From Pseudomonadota bacterium (GTDB lineage Bacteria > Pseudomonadota > Gammaproteobacteria > Steroidobacterales > Steroidobacteraceae): a DNA stretch of 8,693 bases. The stretch covers positions 1-8,693 of the forward strand of contig JAFEDW010000073.1 in the NCBI GenBank assembly GCA_018241455.1, given 5' to 3'. This document shows, one piece after another, positions 1 through 6,002 of this stretch. The notes beneath the pieces are model-generated. The model did not search any database. It saw only the letters and a list, made by a program, of their open reading frames with translations, and was not told the origin of the DNA. The translations under genes were made by a program, and so were the position numbers. The first letter of the stretch is position 1, and every line of letters begins with the position of its first letter.

Positions 1-1524
1 CTGGTCGCGATCAGCGACCTGCACATCGCCAACGCGCCCGGCCAGGGTTATGCGCCCTACGACAGCGGCATGGCCGGCGATCAGTTCCTGAAGCGCGTCG
101 ACGGTTCGCCGTACGTCGGCCCGGTGTGGCCGGGCCCGGCGGTGTTTCCCGACTTCACGCGCGCGAGCACGCGCGAGTGGTGGGGCAAGCTGTTCCGCTC
201 GCAGGTCGACGCCGGCATCGCCGGATTCTGGAACGACATGAACGAGCCGGCGATCTTCGATACGCCTGCCAAGACGATGCCGCTCGACACCGTGCACCGC
301 ATCGACGAGCCGGGTTTCGCGCCACGCACCGCAACGCACGCCGAGATCCACAACATCTACGGCATGGAGAATTCGCGCGCGACCTACGAGGGCGTGCGCA
401 AGCTCGCGCCCGATGAGCGCTCCTACGTGATGACGCGCGCCAGTTTCGCCGGCGGCCAGCGCTACGCGGTCACGTGGACCGGCGACAACAGCTCGACGTG
501 GAATCACCTGAAGCTGTCGGTGTCGATGCTGCTCAATCTCAGCATGAGCGGCTTTGCGTACAGCGGCGCCGATGTCGGCGGCTACATCGGCGCGCCGTCG
601 CCGGAGTTGCTGACGCGCTGGATCGAGCTCGGCGCTTTCATTCCGGTATTCCGCGATCACTACGGCAAGGGCGATGTGCGCAAGGAGCCCTGGGTCGACG
701 GGCCGCGGCACACGGCGATCCGCCGTCACTTCATCGAGGAGCGCTATCGCCTGCTGCCGTACCTCTACGCGCTCGCGGATGAGAACGCGCGCCACGGCGC
801 GCCGCTGATGCGGCCGGTGTTCTACGATTACCCGGAAGCGCTCAACGCGCCCTGCGGCCAGGACACGACCTTCATGCTCGGTGCGCGCCTGTTGATCGCG
901 CCGCCGCCGGTGCTCGAATCGCCGGCGAGCTACACCATCTGCCTGCCTGCCGGCCGCTGGTACGACTACTGGAGCGGCGCCGATGCCGCCACGCTCCCGC
1001 AGGCGCCGGGCCGCGCGGGCGAGGCCGGGAACACCGTGGCGCGCGCGGGCCTCGTGCTCGAGGCTACTCCGCGGCTCGAAACGGTGCCGGTGTTCGTGCG
1101 CGGTGGCACGATCCTGCCGCGCCAGCCGCTGGTGCAGAGCACCGCCGAGACGCCGCAAGGTCCGCTGTCGCTCGATGTCTATCCCGGCGATGACTGCAGC
1201 GGCGAGCTCTACGCCGACGACGGCCACAGCATGGCCTACACGCACGGTGGCTACCTGCGCCAGGCACTGCGCTGCGAGACGCACGCTGGCCGGGTCATGG
1301 TGGGGTTCGATGAACGCGCTGGCTCGTTCCAGCCGTGGTGGCAGCAGCTGCGCGTGACCGTGCATGGCTGGCAAGGCGCGGCGTCGGCGCGCATCGGCGA
1401 TCGCGCGATCCCGGTCGTCGTCGACGCGCAGGCGCATACGGCGACTCTGCTGCTCGACGACCAACCGCACGCGGTGCAGCTGCAGTTGCGCCGCGTCGCC
1501 AAGGTCGCGAGCGCGACAAATTAG
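1..1524 (+). CDS. GH31 family alpha-glucosidase, C-terminal 507 residues (5' end outside window)
   Basis: The reading frame is open from the first base and ends in TAG. It encodes most of the catalytic barrel and the C-terminal beta domains of a glycoside hydrolase family 31 enzyme, which hydrolyses alpha-linked glucose from oligosaccharides. The nucleophile motif WNDMNEP has its first Asp at codon 79 (bases 235-237). The acid/base Asp lies in TWTGDNSSTW at codon 162 (484-486). Other family signatures are YSGADVGGY (about codons 187-195), FIPVFRDHYGKGD (about 213-225) and the proximal beta-domain motif VPVFVRGGTILP (about 362-373). The end resembles the usual DUF5110-like beta-sandwich. Full-length relatives have roughly 750-850 residues, so about 300 N-terminal residues are missing. 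Nothing looks broken. The motif wording fits alpha-glucosidase better than alpha-xylosidase, but substrate preference cannot be fixed from this part. The next gene starts 25 bases downstream on the same strand. Confidence 0.95.
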   Translation: MVAISDLHIANAPGQGYAPYDSGMAGDQFLKRVDGSPYVGPVWPGPAVFPDFTRASTREWWGKLFRSQVDAGIAGFWNDMNEPAIFDTPAKTMPLDTVHRIDEPGFAPRTATHAEIHNIYGMENSRATYEGVRKLAPDERSYVMTRASFAGGQRYAVTWTGDNSSTWNHLKLSVSMLLNLSMSGFAYSGADVGGYIGAPSPELLTRWIELGAFIPVFRDHYGKGDVRKEPWVDGPRHTAIRRHFIEERYRLLPYLYALADENARHGAPLMRPVFYDYPEALNAPCGQDTTFMLGARLLIAPPPVLESPASYTICLPAGRWYDYWSGADAATLPQAPGRAGEAGNTVARAGLVLEATPRLETVPVFVRGGTILPRQPLVQSTAETPQGPLSLDVYPGDDCSGELYADDGHSMAYTHGGYLRQALRCETHAGRVMVGFDERAGSFQPWWQQLRVTVHGWQGAASARIGDRAIPVVVDAQAHTATLLLDDQPHAVQLQLRRVAKVASATN

Positions 1525-1549
1525 GTCGGCGCCAACCCGGCGTTCACGC

Positions 1550-2272
1550 ATGCAACGGGGAAGAGTCACCGCACCGGGCCTGCTGCTCTCGCTGTGCATC
1601 GCCGCGGGGCTCATCTACCTGCGGCTGCACGGCGGTGGCGCGCAGCAGCGCGACGCCGGCGAAGCGAGCAGCGCTGGCAACACCGGCAACGCTGGCGGCG
1701 CGGCATCGGCGTACGCGATTCCATACGACTATTTCCTGTTGTCGTTGTCCTGGTCGCCCAGCTATTGCCTGACGCACGACGACGACCGCGCGCAATGCAG
1801 CCGGGGCTACGGGTTCGTGCTGCACGGGCTATGGCCGCAGGACATGGACGGTGGTTATCCGCAGCATTGCGCGAGCGATGCGCCGCTCACCGCCGCCGCA
1901 GAAGCGCGCGGTGCGGCGCTGTTTCCGAGCCCACGGCTCATGCAGCACGAATGGCGGCAGCACGGCACCTGCAGCGGCCTCGGTGCGCTCGACTATTTCG
2001 ACGCAGCCGATCGCGCGCTCGCGGCCGTGAAGATTCCCGCCGCCTTCGAGGCGCCGCGCGCGAACCAGTCGATGGATGTGCGCGATATCATCGCCGCGTT
2101 CCGCGCAGCAAACCCAGCCATGCCGGACGGCGGCCTGGTCGTGGCCTGCAATCGCGACGAGCTGGCCGAAGTGCGCGTGTGCCTGAGCAGGACGCTCGAG
2201 CCGATCGCCTGCGGCCGCGGCTTGCGCAACAGTTGTCCCGACGTCGCGCTGCGCATTCCGGCAGCGCGCTGA
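1550..2272 (+). CDS. ribonuclease T2 family protein, membrane-anchored or secreted
   Basis: This 240-residue protein carries both catalytic blocks of the RNase T2 family, which cut RNA through 2',3'-cyclic phosphates. CAS I is FVLHGLWPQ with His92. CAS II is HEWRQHGTCSG at 133-143, with His133, Glu134 and His138. Eight cysteines outside the leader (73, 83, 107, 141, 200, 211, 221, 229) suit a disulfide-rich periplasmic enzyme, as in E. coli RNase I. Residues 1-24 form a basic then hydrophobic leader without a clear AxA cleavage site, followed by a Gly/Ala/Ser/Asn-rich linker (about 28-54). It may therefore stay anchored by its N-terminus. The ATG at 1550 is chosen because it directly precedes this leader; the frame remains open upstream but overlaps the GH31 gene. 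There is no good Shine-Dalgarno, only AGG some 20 bases upstream. It is the first gene of the six-gene run. Likely roles are nutrient scavenging or RNA turnover in the envelope (inference). Confidence 0.93.
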   Translation: MQRGRVTAPGLLLSLCIAAGLIYLRLHGGGAQQRDAGEASSAGNTGNAGGAASAYAIPYDYFLLSLSWSPSYCLTHDDDRAQCSRGYGFVLHGLWPQDMDGGYPQHCASDAPLTAAAEARGAALFPSPRLMQHEWRQHGTCSGLGALDYFDAADRALAAVKIPAAFEAPRANQSMDVRDIIAAFRAANPAMPDGGLVVACNRDELAEVRVCLSRTLEPIACGRGLRNSCPDVALRIPAAR

Positions 2273-2291
2273 AGCAGAGGCAACCCGCACC

Positions 2292-3200
2292 TTGTTCGAC
2301 GCACTGCTGTTCCTGCTGGCCTTCGCGCTCGGTGCGGCGCTGTCGCGCACCAGCCTGTGCGCGGTCGCCGGCGTGCAGCAGGCGGTCGCCGCGCGCGATT
2401 ACGCGGGGCTGCAGCGGCTCGCCCTGGCCGCGTGCGGTGCGGGCGTGGTCTTGCTGCTGCTCGCGGGCCTGCGGCCGGGCGAAGTGCTGTTGCCGGGCGC
2501 GGTGCCGTTCCACGCCGGCCTTATCATGGGTGGTGTGCTGCTGGGTGTCGGGGCGCTGCTGAACGGCGGCTGTTACCTCGGCAGCGTGCTGTACCTCGGA
2601 TCCGGCAACCTGAATTTCCTGTTCACGCTCGCCGGCATCGGCGCCGGCGTGCGCATCACGGAATTGCTGCGGTGGTTTCCCGACAGCGCCGCCACGCTGC
2701 CGCACGCGGCGATGGGAACACTGTGGATGTTCGGCGCCAGCGGCTTCACGCTGGTGATCGCCGCGTTGCTGCTGCGGCGCGTGCGCAGCGTGGCGGCCTG
2801 GCTGGCGGTGGCCACCGGCGTGCTGGCCGGATTGGTGTACGCGCGGCGACCGGGATGGAGCTACGGTACCGTGCTGGAATCGCTCGCGCACGGGCGCCAC
2901 GCGCTGATGGACTGGAGCGCGAACCTGTCGGCGCTGTTGCTGTTCGCCGGTGCGCTGGCCGGCGCCGCGCTGGCCGGACGATTCCATCTGCAGCGCCCGA
3001 CGCTGCTGCGCGCGCTGCGTTGCGCGGCCGGCGGCCTCGTCATGGGATTCGGCGCGGCGCTGGTGCCGGGTGGCAACGACATGCTGCTGCTGTGGGCGAT
3101 CCCGGGTCTCACTATATATGGTGTGTTGGCGTACCTTGTCATGCTCGCCGTCATTGCAGCGGGTTTCATGGCGGCGATGCGCACGCGCCGGGCACGCTAA
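2292..3200 (+). CDS. YeeE/YedE family (DUF395, sulfur-transport type) membrane protein
   Basis: This is a 302-residue, very hydrophobic protein with about nine predicted membrane segments (roughly 2-18, 41-60, 74-98, 105-121, 140-161, 165-183, 210-229, 243-262, 266-293). It has family landmarks: SRTSLCAVAG at 18-27 (Cys23), GALLNGGCYLGSV at 87-99 (Cys94), and the second-half motif GGLVMGFGAALVPGGND at 247-263. Characterised YeeE proteins import thiosulfate using conserved cysteines. Cys23 and Cys94 are in place here, but the second-half motif has GGND where the classical family has a GC-type motif, so transport of a sulfur compound is only an inference. The start is taken as TTG at 2292, with GAGG at 2277-2280 eleven bases upstream. 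It gives a first helix, whereas the next in-frame ATG (2526) would delete two helices and Cys23. It follows the RNase stop by 19 bases. Codons at 3111-3119 (ACT ATA TAT) are unusually AT-rich for this window. Confidence 0.85.
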   Translation: MFDALLFLLAFALGAALSRTSLCAVAGVQQAVAARDYAGLQRLALAACGAGVVLLLLAGLRPGEVLLPGAVPFHAGLIMGGVLLGVGALLNGGCYLGSVLYLGSGNLNFLFTLAGIGAGVRITELLRWFPDSAATLPHAAMGTLWMFGASGFTLVIAALLLRRVRSVAAWLAVATGVLAGLVYARRPGWSYGTVLESLAHGRHALMDWSANLSALLLFAGALAGAALAGRFHLQRPTLLRALRCAAGGLVMGFGAALVPGGNDMLLLWAIPGLTIYGVLAYLVMLAVIAAGFMAAMRTRRAR

Positions 3201-3209
3201 ACTAGCGGC

Positions 3210-3710
3210 ATGCCATCCCCAGCAGCAAGGCCTGCCCATCGCATAGATGGACTGCGTCTCATAGGCCTGTTCAAGATCGCCAAGGCGCTGTTGCTGCTCG
3301 CGACGACCTACGGACTGTATCGCCTGCTCAACCCCACGCTGGTCGAGCACCTGCATGATTGGCTCAACACGCTGACCGACACCTTCGAGCGCCGGCTGCT
3401 GCAGCGGGCGCTCGACTGGATCGATGCGCTCGGTTCGGCGCGCGTCGGCAGCATCCTGCTGGTGACGGCGATCTACACCGGCGTGCTGCTGACCGAAGGC
3501 ATCGGGCTGTGGCTGCGCAAGACCTGGGCGGAATGGCTGACGGTCATCGCCACCGCTTCGCTGATTCCGTTCGAACTGTGGCAGCTGTTCTTCGGACACC
3601 ACCACAAGCCGCTGGCCGTGCTCGGCGCCACGGCGCTCAACCTGGTCATCGTGATCTACCTCGTGCGCCTGCTGCGCAAGGGCCGCCGCGCGCGGTCACG
3701 TTCCGCATGA
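3210..3710 (+). CDS. DUF2127 family integral membrane protein
   Basis: The 166-residue product matches the layout of DUF2127 proteins, whose function is unknown. The N-terminal part GLRLIGLFKIAKALLLL (14-30) starts the first membrane segment, and a charged, helical stretch at about 43-75 follows. The signature LLTEGIGLWLRKTWAEWLTV (93-112) spans the end of helix 2 and the start of helix 3. Predicted membrane segments are about 16-40, 80-101, 107-127 and 135-154, and the tail is strongly basic. The ATG at 3210 lies 9 bases after the YeeE stop. It has no recognisable Shine-Dalgarno, so translation probably depends on coupling with the upstream gene. The gene ends in an ATGA overlap with the hydrolase. 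Two ATA isoleucine codons near the start (residues 12 and 18) are unusual for such GC-rich DNA. No function can be read from the sequence; cotranscription suggests an envelope role. Confidence 0.85.
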   Translation: MPSPAARPAHRIDGLRLIGLFKIAKALLLLATTYGLYRLLNPTLVEHLHDWLNTLTDTFERRLLQRALDWIDALGSARVGSILLVTAIYTGVLLTEGIGLWLRKTWAEWLTVIATASLIPFELWQLFFGHHHKPLAVLGATALNLVIVIYLVRLLRKGRRARSRSA

Positions 3711-5248
3711 ATCCGCGCCTGCGCCGCATCGTGATCCTGCTGCTGGTGGCCGCGGCGCTGGTGTGGTCGCAAGTCGCGCATCGCGGCGGCAAGGGCGACG
3801 CCGAGCTCGCCGTGTCGGCGGTCGCGCCCGACGAGCTCCATATGGGGAGCCTCACGCTGGAACCTTGCGACATAGGCCGGCGCGGGAACGGGGCGCCGAC
3901 GCTGCGCGCCTACTGCACCGGTTTCGACGTGCCGGAGAACCATGCGGCGCCGGATGGGCGGCACATCAAGCTGCGGGTCGCGATCGTTCGCGCGGAAGCC
4001 GCGCAGGCCGAACCCGACCTGGTGACCTTCCTCGACGGCGGTCCGGGCGGCGCGGCCACCGAGGATTATCCGTCGATCGCCGGCGCGTTCGAGCCGCTGC
4101 GCAAGCAGCGTGCCGTGCTGCTCGTCGATCAACGCGGCACCGGCGGATCCAACGCGCTCGCCTGCGATGACGAAAAGAAAGAGCAGGCCGATGCGCGGTC
4201 GAAGTCCGCCGGCGGCCCGCCGGGCACGGAGGCGTTGCGCGCCTGCCTGGCGCGATTGGCGCCGCATGCGGCGCCGCAGTACTACGCCACCACCGACGCG
4301 GTCGAGGACCTGGAGCTGGTGCGGCGCGCGCTCGGCGCCCCGCAGCTCGACCTGATCGGCGTGTCCTATGGCACGCGCATGGCGCAGCAGTACGCGCGCC
4401 GCTATCCGCGCGGCGTGCGCACGATCGTGCTCGACAGCGCGGTGCCGGACACGCTCGCGCTCGGCAGCGAGCATGCGCGCAATCTCGAGGACGTGCTCGT
4501 GGCCCTGTTCAAGCGCTGCGCCGCCGACCGCGGCTGCAGCATGCGCTACGGCGATCCGTACGCGACGCTGCAGCGCCTGCTGGAGCGGTTGCGCGCGCAT
4601 CCGCAGCAGCTCACGCTGCGCGATCCGTTCACGTTCCGCGTGCAGCAGAAGACCATCGACGCCGGCGTGCTGACGCAGCTCGTGCGCCTGTACGCCTACA
4701 GCCCGTATACGGCAGCGCTGCTGCCCTACGTGCTGGCCGAGGCCGACGCCGGCCACTACGAGCCACTGCTCGGGCAGGCGCAGGTCGTCATCGGCGACGT
4801 CTCGGACAGCATGACCGGCGGCATGTCGCTGTCGGTGACTTGCGCCGAGGACGTCGATCGCCTGAAGCCCAATCCGGCTGACGCCCACACGGTCATGGGC
4901 AACGCCATCGTCGACTGGCTGCTGAAGGCCTGCCCGCAGTGGCCGCATGGCGAGCGGCCGGCGGGGTTCAACGATCCGCTGACCGGCGCGGTGCCGGTGC
5001 TGCTGCTGGCCGGCGAGCGCGATCCGGTGACGCCGCCGCGTTACGCCACGCAGATCGCGCGCACGCTGCCGCGATCGCGCGTGCTGCAGGTCAAGGCGCA
5101 GGGCCACGGGTTGCTGGCGGTCGGCTGCATGCCACGGCTCGTCGATGAGTTCCTGCGCAAGGCCGATGCGGCCTCGCTCGACGCCCGCTGCCTCGACCAG
5201 CTCGGCGACACCCCGTTCTTCATCGACGCCAACGGCAGCAACCCATGA
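3707..5248 (+). CDS. alpha/beta-hydrolase with TAP-like C-terminal domain (proline-iminopeptidase/tripeptidyl-aminopeptidase type)
   Basis: This 513-residue enzyme has an alpha/beta-hydrolase fold of the family that includes proline iminopeptidases and Streptomyces tripeptidyl aminopeptidase. The oxyanion-hole loop is DGGPGG at 110-115, followed by the strand VLLVDQRGTGGS (137-148). The nucleophile elbow is GVSYG with Ser220. The C-terminal TAP-like part supplies the acid in LLLAGERDPVTPP (Asp439) and His467 in AQGHGLL, so the triad appears complete. Residues 5-22 form a hydrophobic segment after a basic N-terminus, which suggests a signal peptide or membrane anchor facing the periplasm. Several cysteines (54, 70, 153, 180, 271, 277, 379, 409, 474, 495) could form disulfides there. 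The ATG at 3707 overlaps the previous stop as ATGA and gives a normal secretion leader; the frame is open upstream only as a shadow of DUF2127. Peptidase and esterase activity cannot be told apart. Coupling to the downstream ABC genes suggests a shared substrate or process (inference). Confidence 0.92.
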   Translation: MNPRLRRIVILLLVAAALVWSQVAHRGGKGDAELAVSAVAPDELHMGSLTLEPCDIGRRGNGAPTLRAYCTGFDVPENHAAPDGRHIKLRVAIVRAEAAQAEPDLVTFLDGGPGGAATEDYPSIAGAFEPLRKQRAVLLVDQRGTGGSNALACDDEKKEQADARSKSAGGPPGTEALRACLARLAPHAAPQYYATTDAVEDLELVRRALGAPQLDLIGVSYGTRMAQQYARRYPRGVRTIVLDSAVPDTLALGSEHARNLEDVLVALFKRCAADRGCSMRYGDPYATLQRLLERLRAHPQQLTLRDPFTFRVQQKTIDAGVLTQLVRLYAYSPYTAALLPYVLAEADAGHYEPLLGQAQVVIGDVSDSMTGGMSLSVTCAEDVDRLKPNPADAHTVMGNAIVDWLLKACPQWPHGERPAGFNDPLTGAVPVLLLAGERDPVTPPRYATQIARTLPRSRVLQVKAQGHGLLAVGCMPRLVDEFLRKADAASLDARCLDQLGDTPFFIDANGSNP

Positions 5249-5258
5249 ACGGCAGCAA
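5231..5258 (+). repeat. 11-base direct repeat straddling the hydrolase stop and the ATGA
   Basis: AACGGCAGCAA occurs at 5231-5241 and again at 5248-5258, an offset of 17 bases. The first copy encodes residues NGSN near the hydrolase C-terminus. The second lies directly after the ATG at 5245 and would encode NGSK in another frame. It looks like a short local duplication, and 17 is not a multiple of three, so the copies are read in different frames. It may also be chance at this length. Confidence 0.6.
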
Positions 5259-5283
5259 ACTCACCCAGGGGCCCAGGCGGTGA
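5245..5283 (+). other. 12-codon mini-ORF, probable relic or alternative start of the ABC ATPase
   Basis: ATG at 5245-5247 overlaps the hydrolase stop as ATGA, just like the junctions at 3707 and 5999. It opens a frame of only 12 codons that ends in TGA at 5281-5283, and this TGA overlaps the GTG proposed as the ATPase start. One extra base, for example in the GGGG at 5268-5271, would join it to the ATPase frame and give the N-terminus MNGSKLTQGAQAVIEVQGL. It is therefore either a disrupted original start, a sequencing error, or a coupling mini-ORF. Confidence 0.5.
5267..5271 (+). promoter_or_regulatory. Shine-Dalgarno AGGGG for the ABC ATPase GTG start
   Basis: AGGGG lies 8 bases before the GTG at 5280, which is normal spacing. 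It supports GTG as the working start of the ATPase. The only other in-frame options upstream lie inside the hydrolase gene and would add sequence unlike any ABC ATPase. Confidence 0.55.
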
Positions 5284-6002
5284 TCGAGGTCCAGGGCCTG
5301 CACAAGTCCTTCGGCGCCAAGCACGCGGTCGACAACGTGAGCTTCAGCGCGCGCGATGGCGAGATCACCGGCTTGCTGGGGCCGAACGGCGCCGGCAAGA
5401 CCACGACGCTGCGCATGCTCTACACGCTGATGAAGCCCGACGCCGGCAGCGTGCGTGTCGACGGGCGCGACGCGGTGCTCGAGCCGCTGGCGGTGCGGCG
5501 CACGATCGGCGTGCTGCCGGATTCGCGCGGCATCTACAAGCGGCTCACCGCGCGCGAGAACATCGAATACTTCGCCGCGCTCCAGGGCATGGACGAAGCC
5601 GCGACGCGCAGTTCCTGCGATGCGCTGATCGCGACGCTCGGCATGCAGGACATCGCCGGCCGGCGCACCGAGGGCTTTTCACAGGGCGAGCGCGTCAAGA
5701 CCGCGATCGCGCGCGCGCTGGTGCACGCGCCGCGCAACGTGCTGCTCGATGAGCCGACCAACGGGCTCGACGTCATGGCGACGCGAGCCTTACGAGACTT
5801 CCTGCGCTCGCTGAAGGCCGCCGGGCGTTGCGTGCTGCTGTCGACGCACCTGATGCAGGAAGTCGCGGCGCTGTGCGACCGCATCGTCATCATCGCGCAC
5901 GGCCGCGTGGTCGCCGACGGCACGCCGGACGAGCTGCGCGCGCTGGCCGGCGAATCGCAGCTCGAGGAGGCTTTCGTCAAGCTCATCGGTGAGGCGCCAT
6001 GA
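5280..6002 (+). CDS. natA: ABC transporter ATP-binding protein, NatA type
   Basis: This 240-residue nucleotide-binding subunit drives the ABC-2 permease encoded next. Walker A is GPNGAGKT at 34-41, the signature region is FSQGERVKTAIARAL at 133-147, Walker B is VLLDEPT at 154-160 with Glu158, the D-loop is NGLD at 161-164 and the switch His is His190 in STHLMQE. The Q-loop region reads GVLPDSRGIYKRLTAREN (77-94), with no obvious Gln in the usual place. This resembles the NatA group (Bacillus NatA exports Na+), as does the SQGE variant of LSGGQ. Length is normal for a single ATPase domain. GTG at 5280 is chosen as start because it directly precedes the first beta-strand IEVQGLHKSF and has AGGGG 8 bases upstream. 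The ATG at 5245 is out of frame by one base. The gene ends in an ATGA overlap with the permease. Sodium export should not be assumed; the substrate is unknown. Confidence 0.92.
   Translation: MIEVQGLHKSFGAKHAVDNVSFSARDGEITGLLGPNGAGKTTTLRMLYTLMKPDAGSVRVDGRDAVLEPLAVRRTIGVLPDSRGIYKRLTARENIEYFAALQGMDEAATRSSCDALIATLGMQDIAGRRTEGFSQGERVKTAIARALVHAPRNVLLDEPTNGLDVMATRALRDFLRSLKAAGRCVLLSTHLMQEVAALCDRIVIIAHGRVVADGTPDELRALAGESQLEEAFVKLIGEAP
5988..5994 (+). promoter_or_regulatory. Shine-Dalgarno GGTGAGG for the ABC permease
   Basis: GGTGAGG sits 4 bases before the ATG at 5999, inside the last codons of the ATPase. Together with the ATGA overlap it supports this start and tight coupling of the ATPase and permease. 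Confidence 0.6.

Noticed and set aside
1364..1549. Upstream extension of the RNase T2 gene
   Set aside because: The added residues are Arg/Ser/Ala-rich and overlap the GH31 gene out of frame. The hydrophobic leader begins right after ATG 1550.
1525..1549. Possible terminator hairpin GCGCC-AACCC-GGCGT after the GH31 gene
   Set aside because: The stem has only five pairs including a G-T pair and no T-run follows, so it is unlikely to end transcription.
1586..1597. Lipobox-like LSLC in the RNase leader (residues 13-16)
   Set aside because: Leu before the Cys does not match the Gly/Ala/Ser normally needed, and the Cys falls in the middle of the hydrophobic segment rather than at its end.
3359..3706. 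Upstream extension of the hydrolase
   Set aside because: The frame is open but the translation is a shadow of the DUF2127 gene, without hydrolase similarity. ATG 3707 gives a proper leader and an ATGA overlap.
5145..5279. Upstream extension of the ABC ATPase to an ATG inside the hydrolase
   Set aside because: It would add a Ser/Thr/Pro/Arg-rich segment that is the shifted reading of the hydrolase C-terminus. GTG 5280 lies just before the first ATPase strand.
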